Below are positions 1 to 5,092 of a DNA stretch of 9,351 nt, one piece after another (within the stretch, counting starts at the first letter, position 1; the number at the start of each line of letters is the position of its first letter). The notes beneath the pieces were generated by a model. It was given only the letters and a program-made list of their open reading frames with translations, did not search any database and was not told where the DNA came from. The stretch is from Verrucomicrobiota bacterium (GTDB taxonomy: Bacteria > Verrucomicrobiota > Lentisphaeria > Oligosphaerales > JAFGRS01). The position numbers and the translations under genes are program-made. The DNA is taken from NCBI GenBank assembly GCA_019136035.1, contig JAGVUW010000134.1, forward strand, positions 1-9,351, read 5' to 3'.

Positions 1-144
1 CGCCTCCGTGAGGGGGAAGTCCGAGAGCATCTTGATCTCGGCCAGGTCCTCCGTGTCATAGGGCATCGGGAAGACCTTGCGCACGCCGCGCGGATAGAGG
101 ACCACGCTGGTGGGAGCGTGGCGGCCCTTGATGTCGAATCGCAT
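1..144 (-). CDS. Start of an unidentified phage structural-region gene, 3' end outside window
   Basis: Forty-eight codons open from ATG 144 to the window edge. The start is supported by GAGGTGA (148-154) six bases upstream. The peptide begins MRFDIKGRHAPTSVVLYPRG and continues VRKVFPMPYDTEDLAEIKML then SDFPLTEA. It has no signal peptide. The stretch FPMPYDTEDLAEIKMLSDFP resembles small phage proteins with an F-x-x-x-x-Y-x-T-x-D-x-x-E-I-x-x-L pattern of unknown function. From position alone (first gene after the tail-completion gene) a major tail protein would be expected in many phages, but this N-terminus does not look like a tail tube. The identity is left open. Confidence 0.75.
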   Translation of the reverse strand, partial: MRFDIKGRHAPTSVVLYPRGVRKVFPMPYDTEDLAEIKMLSDFPLTEA

Positions 145-167
145 GTGTCACCTCGCTTTGGGGCATG

Positions 168-191
168 AAAAAGGCCGCTCGGTGGCGGCCT
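168..191 (-). terminator. Rho-independent terminator after the neck gene run
   Basis: On the minus strand AGGCCGC pairs perfectly with GCGGCCT over 7 bp around a CACCGA loop, followed directly by five T residues. It lies about 25 bases after the tail-completion stop and ends 23 bases before the next ATG, just ahead of that gene's ribosome binding site. The plus strand has no T-tract, so it acts on minus-strand transcripts only. Confidence 0.88.
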
Positions 192-215
192 GGGGGGCGG
201 TGTTGTCGACCGGTT

Positions 216-605
216 CTAGGTCGGGTTCTTGTGGTCGAACCGCACGTCGACGATGCGGCAGAATCGCTTGATCTCCGGCTCGTGGTTCCCGTCCATGACG
301 TTCGCGATCCAAGAGCGGAAGTGGACGCCTGACACAGTCAGGTGTTTGTTGTAGAAGCAGGACCGCACGGCATTGGCGAGAGCTACGGCCCCAGCGTACG
401 AGTCATCCCAACAGGCGAGTTGGTACCGCGGCCGCCAGTACTCGGCCACTTCGGTCTCCGAGCCACTGATGAGCTGATAGACGATCGCAGGCACACCGGC
501 GCCCTGTGGGATTACAGGAGTGTGAACGTCGGTTGAAGCGATGATGGCCATGACTCCGGCGTCGGCGGCGATTTGGGCCACCATGCCCTCTTCCATCGTG
601 CTCAC
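216..605 (-). CDS. Tail completion / tail terminator protein (DUF3168, gp17-like)
   Basis: Caps the head-proximal end of the tail tube so that it can join the neck. The 129-residue product matches the DUF3168 pattern: a short N-terminal helix (EEGMVAQIAADAGVMAIIAS, 5-24), a beta strand VPAIVYQLISGSETE (38-52), RYQLACWDDSYAGAVALANA (60-79) with the usual strand-helix transition, then HFRSWIANVMDGNHEPE (95-111) and CRIVDVRFDH (116-125). The start is GTG 605, which overlaps the previous stop as GTGA and has AGGGAG seven bases upstream. An ATG three codons in (596) is the alternative. A terminator begins about 25 bases after the stop. Confidence 0.9.
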   Translation of the reverse strand: MSTMEEGMVAQIAADAGVMAIIASTDVHTPVIPQGAGVPAIVYQLISGSETEVAEYWRPRYQLACWDDSYAGAVALANAVRSCFYNKHLTVSGVHFRSWIANVMDGNHEPEIKRFCRIVDVRFDHKNPT

Positions 606-985
606 GTCAGCTCCCTCTTGAGTACGTGGGCCATGGTCTTGATCGCTTCATCCACTTTGCTGTCCAGGGCCGGACGCAAGAACGGCCGGGCGGCCATCTT
701 GATTGTTCCGGTCTCGAGGAAGCGTCCATAGAAGTGAGCCTTGCCCGGGCCGACCCTGACCTTACAGGTGGTCGGCGTGCTCTTCACTACCTGAACCAGG
801 ATGTTGTCGGCCAGGTGCCCGGCGTCGGTCTCATAGGCTCGGCGGGGCGCGAGTGTTCGTGCTTCATCACGGACCACCTCCGCACCGGCCGTGGTGGCCT
901 CCTCCAACGCACTCTTGACCTTGGCCTGTAGCATCCTGATACGGGCTCGCAGCAACTCCTCACCATGTAGGGTGGCGGTTATCAC
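602..985 (-). CDS. HK97 gp10 family head-tail joining protein
   Basis: Neck/tail-joining protein of the HK97 gp10 family. The 127-residue product starts at GTG 985 (MITATLHGEELLRARI...), chosen because it overlaps the upstream TGA by four bases (GTGA) and has AAGGAG five to six bases before it. The frame is open further upstream, but that extension lies inside the head-closure gene and reads as low-quality sequence. The N-terminal helix (about 7-48) includes LQAKVKSALEEATTAGAEVV (19-38) and EARTLAPRR (41-49). The family hallmark is split over VRVGPGKAHFYGRFLETGTI (76-95) and KMAARPFLRPAL (96-107), matching the usual HxxxxExGT...A.PFLRPA pattern. The stop overlaps the next GTG by three bases of a GTGA. 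Confidence 0.93.
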   Translation of the reverse strand: MITATLHGEELLRARIRMLQAKVKSALEEATTAGAEVVRDEARTLAPRRAYETDAGHLADNILVQVVKSTPTTCKVRVGPGKAHFYGRFLETGTIKMAARPFLRPALDSKVDEAIKTMAHVLKRELT

Positions 986-1299
986 AGCAGCTCCTTGCAC
1001 ATCAGCACCATCTCGATATCGCGCTCCTGGGAGTTGAGCACCGATAGGATCTGAAATTCGCGGGTGCCGAAGTAGAGGTGCATCTCGGACGTGAGGCCGG
1101 CCAAATACCGGATGGTGATCTTGTGCGTCACCTCCGATTGCATCTGTTGGGCCACCATAAGCTCCCGCCCCGCGAGAGGCTCCACGGCTCCCCAGACGGT
1201 CGCGAAGGTGGCCTCCGCCTCGATCGTGCCAGCAAAGCTGTCCTTGGAGGTCGTGACGGTCTTCAGCGTCAACCGGTGCCTGAGTGTACCGGCCTGCAT
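982..1299 (-). CDS. Head-closure / head-tail joining protein (SPP1 gp16-like, Phage_H_T_join)
   Basis: Neck protein that binds below the connector ring, closes the filled head and forms the docking surface for the tail. The 105-residue length is normal. Family features are the opening MQAGTLRHRLTLKT (1-14), the central TFATVWGAVEPLAGREL (31-47) with the conserved W-x-x-V-x-x-L-x-G-x-E pattern, HKITIRYLAGLTSEMHLYF (59-77), and TREFQILSVLNSQERDIEM (79-97), where the typical I-x-x-V-x-x-x-x-E-R motif is clear. The start ATG 1299 is preferred over an in-frame GTG at 1311 because it overlaps the connector stop by one base and has GGAG six bases upstream. The stop overlaps the next gene's GTG start (GTGA). 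Confidence 0.92.
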   Translation of the reverse strand: MQAGTLRHRLTLKTVTTSKDSFAGTIEAEATFATVWGAVEPLAGRELMVAQQMQSEVTHKITIRYLAGLTSEMHLYFGTREFQILSVLNSQERDIEMVLMCKELL

Positions 1300-1928
1300 C
1301 AGAAGCTCCACACCTTGAAGGGCGCACAGAGCGAGCTGACGCCGAACGGGACATGCTGCAGACCGTTCGCGTACTTGGCGTCGCCCGCCGCTTCACGGTT
1401 CTCATACCAATGCCCGACTAGAAGCAACATCGCCTGTTTCAGTTGGACAGGCACTTGGGCGGCGGTTCCGTAGCCCGCCTTGAACTCTACCGTGATGGGC
1501 GCAGCGGGTCGCAGCGTTTCAGTGGGCCAACTCTTGCCGTATGCGAGTACGATTGCACCGACGGGCTGATAGGGGTTGAGCACCGGAGGCGTAGCGGCGT
1601 GTTCCACATCGTATTCGGCCGCGGCCATGGTGTGTGTGGCGCCGGCTGAGTCGACGTACGTGACGGAGACGATCTCCTGCAGCGGCGGCTTCGGTATGAC
1701 GATCCGGCTACCGCTTGGCCAGGTGTCCATCAGCATCTGCCAGGTCTGCGTCACCAGGGCGCGACCAGTGCGGACCTCGATCTCCTGCCGGGCGGCCGTG
1801 ATGAGGGCCTCGAGCAGGCCGACGTCTTCGGTGGTAAAGATGCGCGAGTGCTCCTGGGCCTGCGTGACGTCCACAGGCTCTGAGGTTGGTGCGGTCTTGA
1901 GGTGAAGCCCCGCGCCTTGATAGTTCAT
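1299..1928 (-). CDS. Head-tail connector protein, gp6-like / phiE125 gp8 family
   Basis: Adaptor that forms a ring under the portal and extends the DNA channel toward the tail. The 209-residue product has the family layout. An N-terminal helical part has PVDVTQAQEHSRI (18-30) and LLEALITAARQEIEVRTGRA (38-57). A beta insertion holds QTWQMLMDTWPSGSRIVIPK (61-80) and PPLQEIVSVTYVDSAGATHT (81-100). Then come ITVEFKAGYGTAAQVP (145-160) and the characteristic C-terminal helix VQLKQAMLLLVGHWYENREA (161-180). ATG 1928 shares four bases with the previous stop (ATGA), with AAAGGA eight bases upstream. The stop overlaps the next start by one base (TGATG). Confidence 0.92.
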   Translation of the reverse strand: MNYQGAGLHLKTAPTSEPVDVTQAQEHSRIFTTEDVGLLEALITAARQEIEVRTGRALVTQTWQMLMDTWPSGSRIVIPKPPLQEIVSVTYVDSAGATHTMAAAEYDVEHAATPPVLNPYQPVGAIVLAYGKSWPTETLRPAAPITVEFKAGYGTAAQVPVQLKQAMLLLVGHWYENREAAGDAKYANGLQHVPFGVSSLCAPFKVWSF

Positions 1929-2089
1929 CTGCGCAGTCCTTTCAGACTAGGCATCACCGCGCGCTCGGGGGCGCGCAGGGTCGCGGTCTCGGGGCCGAGG
2001 TACTGAGCGCGGCCGGACGTCACCAGACGCCCGGCCTGCTCAGCGGTTACCTGTACGACCTTGCCGGTCTTTGTCAGGCGGACCAGCAT
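1925..2089 (-). CDS. Small (54-residue) hypothetical phage protein, translationally coupled
   Basis: A short gene running from ATG 2089 to TGA 1925. The protein starts MLVRLTKTGKVVQVTAEQAG and continues RLVTSGRAQYLGPE before a basic C-terminus (SLKGLRR). Small phage proteins with a pattern like V-x-V-(T/S)-x-E-x-A-x-x-L-(V/I)-x-x-G-x-A are common between capsid and connector genes; their function is unknown. The start overlaps the upstream stop by one base (TAATG) and its stop overlaps the next start by four (ATGA). Without it there would be a 160-base hole in an otherwise overlapping gene string, which supports it strongly. AAAGGA near its 3' end is the ribosome binding site of the connector gene. 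Confidence 0.85.
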   Translation of the reverse strand: MLVRLTKTGKVVQVTAEQAGRLVTSGRAQYLGPETATLRAPERAVMPSLKGLRR

Positions 2090-2910
2090 TACCTGGCCTG
2101 CACGACCCGGATGTAGTCGACCTGGACGTTGCGGGCAGCCGCGGCGCCGGTCTTGACAGCAATAACCGGGCTCAGCTCCTCTCCGGACGGGAAGGTGGCC
2201 GCTGATGTGGTCGCCACCGTCGCGCTCGCTACCCGATCGATATAGAACGTCACGGTCGACTCACCGTCGAAGTAGAACCCGAAGGTGTGCCAGTCGTCGG
2301 CGTTCACGGCCACGGCGGCGATCTCCTGCTCAGCCTGGCCAGACTTCTTCCAGGCCACGTCCCACGCAGCGGGGGCGTCCGTCTTGTAGCGGAAGCCGAT
2401 GTAGTCCTTGTCCGCCGGTACGCCGGTGTTGTCCGCCAGGAAGTTCCCGCCCGTGATGGCCCCGGCCTCAGCAAGACCTATGAAAACGGCCTCGTCGGCG
2501 TGCTGCAGGGACTTGATCCGGGCCTCAAACCAGACAGCCTTGTCCGAGGAGTCGGTGATCTTGAACGGCTCGCACGTCGGCAGGCCGTACTGGATATAGG
2601 TCTCGTTGTTGTCGGTGGCGCCAGTGGCGATGTTGGCCACGCCACCCACCAGGCCGGCCGGGAAGGTCACCGCGCCGGCGGCAGTGTCAGATACATAGGC
2701 CCACTCCGTCGGGTTGGCGGTCGTGTCGTCCAACGGAATAGCGAGGAAGTCCTCGCGCATCTCGAAAGCGACGGCCGGGTCGCAGTACATGGCGAGCGAG
2801 GGGATACCCTCGGCCAGCGAAGTCCCCGCCGCCGGGGAATACTCGGCGTCGGCGAAGATCATGTTCCGGCCGCGGTTGGCCACGTTTTTCCAGCGAGCAA
2901 GGGTTTTCAT
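2089..2910 (-). CDS. Putative virion protein with concanavalin/LamG-like beta-sandwich domain
   Basis: A 273-residue protein with no signal peptide. The N-terminal about 120 residues show no recognised domain. The C-terminal half (about 122-273) has the strand pattern of a LamG/concanavalin-like jelly roll: KAVWFEARIKSL (124-135), EAVFIGLAE (140-148), KDYIGFRYKTD (168-178), WDVAWKKSG (183-191), the signature DDWHTFGFYFDGESTVTFYI (205-224), and a closing strand VQVDYIRVVQ (262-271). Such domains commonly bind carbohydrate. Placed next to the capsid gene, it is most simply a head-surface decoration protein, possibly helping the virion stick to glycans; that role is inferred. ATG 2910 is chosen over an in-frame TTG one codon upstream. 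GGAGGTGAT, matching the anti-Shine-Dalgarno over nine bases, lies just before it. The stop overlaps the next ATG by one base (TAATG). Confidence 0.85.
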   Translation of the reverse strand: MKTLARWKNVANRGRNMIFADAEYSPAAGTSLAEGIPSLAMYCDPAVAFEMREDFLAIPLDDTTANPTEWAYVSDTAAGAVTFPAGLVGGVANIATGATDNNETYIQYGLPTCEPFKITDSSDKAVWFEARIKSLQHADEAVFIGLAEAGAITGGNFLADNTGVPADKDYIGFRYKTDAPAAWDVAWKKSGQAEQEIAAVAVNADDWHTFGFYFDGESTVTFYIDRVASATVATTSAATFPSGEELSPVIAVKTGAAAARNVQVDYIRVVQAR

Positions 2911-2931
2911 CAATCACCTCCAGGGTGAACA

Positions 2932-2963
2932 CGGGGCGCCGCACCCTTACGAGCGGCGCCCCG
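2932..2963 (-). other. Perfect 11-bp inverted repeat (mRNA stem-loop) between two structural genes
   Basis: CGGGGCGCCGC (2932-2942) pairs without mismatch with GCGGCGCCCCG (2953-2963) around a 10-base loop. In the minus-strand transcript it lies 14 bases after the stop of the 75-residue gene and ends 21 bases before the next ATG, just ahead of its ribosome binding site. After the stem the transcript reads TGTTCACCC, so there is no proper T-tract. It is more likely an mRNA-stabilising or processing hairpin than an efficient intrinsic terminator. Confidence 0.7.
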
Positions 2964-2977
2964 CAGATGGATAAGTG

Positions 2978-3205
2978 CTAGGCGGTATCGCCCAGACCGT
3001 CGGTGACGTTCAGGTCGGCCGCGCCTGCGGTGACCGCCACGCCCGCGACAGTGAGTGTCCCTGCGATGTTCACGGTCATCCCCGCGGGGATGGTGACCAC
3101 CTGGTTCACCGGGTCGTATTCCAGGAACACGACCCGGGTGGTCTCGTCCACGAGGCAGACAACGCTTCCGCTGCCCTGCCCGCGGTTGACTGTCACGACG
3201 CCCAT
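2978..3205 (-). CDS. Small putative virion protein with tail-fibre-like C-terminal motif
   Basis: A 75-residue protein whose start lies five bases after the stop of the upstream gene. It lacks a clear Shine-Dalgarno, so reinitiation or coupling is likely. The N-terminal half (GSGSVVCLVDETTRVVFLEYDP, about 11-32) looks like short beta strands. The C-terminal part, TLTVAGVAVTAGAADLNVTD (50-69), resembles the TAAELNxLDG-type motif often seen in phage tail fibres and spikes, where it sits between repeats; here the protein ends five residues later. It could be a small decoration or fibre-anchor protein, or the remnant of a longer fibre. The gene is supported by position, by codon composition similar to its neighbours and by the motif; the function is inferred. 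It is followed by a strong stem-loop. Confidence 0.75.
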   Translation of the reverse strand: MGVVTVNRGQGSGSVVCLVDETTRVVFLEYDPVNQVVTIPAGMTVNIAGTLTVAGVAVTAGAADLNVTDGLGDTA

Positions 3206-3210
3206 GTCGA

Positions 3211-3699
3211 CTAGTTAGCTAGGACGGTGGGCGGCGGGCAGGACTGGTAGCGCATCTGACACACGACGTTGATCTGGATCATGTCGGTGTTCGGGAGCAC
3301 GCCGGTCACCAGCCGGATGCAGTCGTAGGGGACGCCGGCGCCGGTCAGGCCCAGCTCGGCCGGGTCGATCTCGAAGATCACCTTCTTGGGGTTGGCGTCG
3401 GCGGTCGTGGTGTAGTTCACCGCGTCGGCCTGGCGCACCAGAGCGTCCGAGGTCGCGGTGTCGTCGTTCACCCAGATGGGGACGGCGGTCACCAGCACGG
3501 CGTTGGCGCTCGGGGTGACGTCCGGGCAACGCTGCGGAGTGAGCAGCAGCGCGGCCCCGCCCACGGGGTTGAAGTTGACCTCGATCCACGCCTTGTGGAC
3601 GTTCTTGAGGCACACCACGTCGGAGGTGACGGCCCCGGGCACGCCGATCTGAGGAGCGGCGACCTGGACGGTCTTCACTTCGTTAGGGTAGGAAAACAT
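3211..3699 (-). CDS. Unknown phage protein, putative capsid-associated structural/decoration protein
   Basis: A 162-residue protein directly after the capsid gene. I do not recognise a named family. It has no signal peptide or membrane helix. It is rich in Val, Thr and Ala with alternating hydrophobic residues, suggesting mostly beta structure. It contains five cysteines (30, 58, 127, 147, 154) and a Pro-rich C-terminus (SCPPPTVLAN). The segments LKNVHKAWIEVNF (31-43) and VPYDCIRLVTGVL (123-135) look like conserved core strands. The ATG at 3699 is preceded by AGGAGGTGA, a nine-base match to the anti-Shine-Dalgarno, 9 bases upstream and overlapping the capsid stop, so high expression coupled to capsid is likely. 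Position and expression signal suggest a virion component such as a decoration protein; that is inference from context only. Confidence 0.85.
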   Translation of the reverse strand: MFSYPNEVKTVQVAAPQIGVPGAVTSDVVCLKNVHKAWIEVNFNPVGGAALLLTPQRCPDVTPSANAVLVTAVPIWVNDDTATSDALVRQADAVNYTTTADANPKKVIFEIDPAELGLTGAGVPYDCIRLVTGVLPNTDMIQINVVCQMRYQSCPPPTVLAN

Positions 3700-3715
3700 C
3701 TTGTGTCACCTCCTC

Positions 3716-5008
3716 TTATCGAGCCGCGAGGGTAACGAACGGGGACAGGGCGTTGGCGCCCTTGAACGGCGTGAGGGTGGTGCCCCAGATGGGCTGACCG
3801 TCCACCCGCTGGATGAAGCGGAAGATGCCCTCGTCGTTCAGGAAGCGCACGTGGATGCTGTAGGCCTGGTCGATGCCGCCCTTCTCAGCAAGCACGTACT
3901 GGCTGAGGTCGAGCAGCATGATGTCGCCCACGTCTCCCAGGGCGGACGCCTGCTCGATGGCCTCCACGGGACGCCCAAACAGCGTGCCGTAGGGCGAGGA
4001 GCTCGCGCCTCCCGGGGGCAGGTAGACCGGCGCGCCGCCCACACCCAGGGTCAGGCCCATGGTGTAGAGCTGCGGCTCGATCGCCTGGTTGATGTACCAG
4101 CTGGCCCTCTTGCGCGACGGGGCGTGCATCTGCGCCCACATCTTGACCAGGTTCTCGTACACGACGGTGTCCGCGCCCTGGCCCGCCTCGGCGGCCACGG
4201 TCACGAGCGCCCCGGAGTTGAGCACACCCAGGGGCATGCCGGCGCCGGTACCCTCGATGATCGCGTCGTCAAGCATGAAGGCCAGCTCCTCGCCGGCGGC
4301 CTGGGAGACCACCGACTCAAGAGCGGCCGTGTCGGCCAGCAGCTCGTCGGTCGAGTAGACCAGAGCGCCCAGCTTCTTGAGGGACAGCTCGATCCGGCGG
4401 AACTTGGGGGCCGAAGGGGTGAGAGCGCCGGCCTCTGCCAGCCAGTAGCCGCGCACGCCGCCCCACCTCGAGCCGTTGGCCCGGGAGGTCTCGTCCACGC
4501 CGTTGATCTTCACGCCGTTGGAGGCGGAAGAGATCGGGATGCGGCGGCACCTGCCGGCCAGGATGGCGCTGTCGTGCTGGATCTTCAGCAGCTCGGACTG
4601 GAAGTCCTTCTGCACGAGGAACCCGCCGTCGGCGGCGACGGTCTCCCCCAGTCCGGTGGGAGCGCGCATCTCAAGGCGCGGGTCCAGGTGGCCACGGGCG
4701 GCGTCCACCACGGCGCGGAGCTGCTCGCCGAAGCTAGCGAAGCGCTTCTGGCCGTCGGGCGGGTTGTGGTCGTCGAGGTCCGGCTCATGCGGCTGCGGAG
4801 CGCGCCGGATGGTCGCCTCCAGCTCCTGCAGGTCTTCCTCGCGCTTGAGGTCCGCCCGCTTGGACTGGATGTCGGCCCAGCGCCGGTCGTACTCCTGCTG
4901 CTCCTCGGCGGTCAGGGTGCGCTTCTCGGCTGAGGCTTTGTCGACCATGGCGCGCGCCTGCTCGATGAGCGCGGTTATCTCCCGCCTCATCTCGTTCAGG
5001 TCCAACAT
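3716..5008 (-). CDS. Major capsid protein, HK97 fold (Phage_capsid family)
   Basis: The main shell protein of the icosahedral head. The 430-residue product begins with a highly charged, probably coiled-coil delta/scaffold region (about 1-70, starting MLDLNEMRREITALIEQ), followed by a Pro/Asp-rich linker (about 70-90) and the HK97 core. Core motifs are ADGGFLVQKDFQSELL (126-141, the usual GGFLVP-type entry), the E-loop region YWLAEAGALTPSAPKFRR (188-205), LKKLGALVYSTDELLAD (210-226), LAFMLDDAIIEGTGAGMPLG (242-261) and GTLFGRPVEAIEQ (341-353). Cleavage by the upstream protease would be expected somewhere between the linker and about residue 120; the site cannot be fixed by eye. The start is ATG 5008 (strong binding site, see its own entry). 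An intrinsic terminator lies immediately upstream. The stop codon overlaps the ribosome binding site of the next gene. Confidence 0.97.
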   Translation of the reverse strand: MLDLNEMRREITALIEQARAMVDKASAEKRTLTAEEQQEYDRRWADIQSKRADLKREEDLQELEATIRRAPQPHEPDLDDHNPPDGQKRFASFGEQLRAVVDAARGHLDPRLEMRAPTGLGETVAADGGFLVQKDFQSELLKIQHDSAILAGRCRRIPISSASNGVKINGVDETSRANGSRWGGVRGYWLAEAGALTPSAPKFRRIELSLKKLGALVYSTDELLADTAALESVVSQAAGEELAFMLDDAIIEGTGAGMPLGVLNSGALVTVAAEAGQGADTVVYENLVKMWAQMHAPSRKRASWYINQAIEPQLYTMGLTLGVGGAPVYLPPGGASSSPYGTLFGRPVEAIEQASALGDVGDIMLLDLSQYVLAEKGGIDQAYSIHVRFLNDEGIFRFIQRVDGQPIWGTTLTPFKGANALSPFVTLAAR

Positions 5009-5012
5009 GATT

Positions 5013-5022
5013 CCACCTCCTT
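5013..5022 (-). promoter_or_regulatory. Strong ribosome binding site that fixes the capsid start
   Basis: AAGGAGGTGG on the minus strand is a nearly full-length match to the 16S anti-Shine-Dalgarno. It lies 7 bases (measured from AGGAGG) before the ATG at 5008. An in-frame ATG at 5038 would put this site inside the coding region and its own codon directly at the terminator T-tract, so 5008 is the real start. Confidence 0.9.
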
Positions 5023-5038
5023 GGTGGGATCGGGGCAC

Positions 5039-5065
5039 AAAAAAGGCGGCCCCCTCGGGCCGCCT
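5039..5065 (-). terminator. Rho-independent terminator between protease and capsid genes
   Basis: On the minus strand a perfect 9-bp stem, AGGCGGCCC pairing with GGGCCGCCT, closes a GAGG loop and is followed at once by six T residues. This is a textbook intrinsic terminator for minus-strand transcription. It lies about 28 bases after the protease stop and ends 30 bases before the capsid ATG. On the plus strand there is no T-tract, so it is unidirectional. Confidence 0.9.
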
Positions 5066-5092
5066 CCTAGCGGTTGCGCTATGTGCCAGGTT

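Noticed and set aside
986..1405. Upstream in-frame extension of the gp10-like protein (to 267 residues)
   Set aside because: The extension is read inside the head-closure gene and is Arg/Gly/Ala-rich; the GTG at 985 with AAGGAG and a GTGA overlap gives the normal family length.
1958..1976. GCGCGC...GCGCGC inverted repeat
   Set aside because: It lies inside the 54-residue gene, is only 6 bp of alternating GC and is expected by chance in GC-rich DNA.
2287..2928. 213-codon plus-strand frame opposite the LamG-like gene
   Set aside because: Shadow of the minus-strand gene, Gly/Val/Arg-rich, and it runs across the opposite gene's start region without features of its own.
3210..3222. Two CTAG tetramers in a CTAGTTAGCTAG stretch at the 162-/75-residue gene junction
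   Set aside because: Too short for a functional claim; it contains the stop codon and no stem long enough to be stable.
3701..4933. 410-codon plus-strand open frame opposite the capsid gene
   Set aside because: It is exactly antisense to a certain capsid gene, its product is Gly/Arg/Leu/Val/His-rich without domains, and it is the expected by-product of GC-biased third positions.
5009..5038. Ten-codon upstream extension of the capsid protein from ATG 5038
   Set aside because: The extension contains the capsid ribosome binding site and abuts the terminator T-tract.
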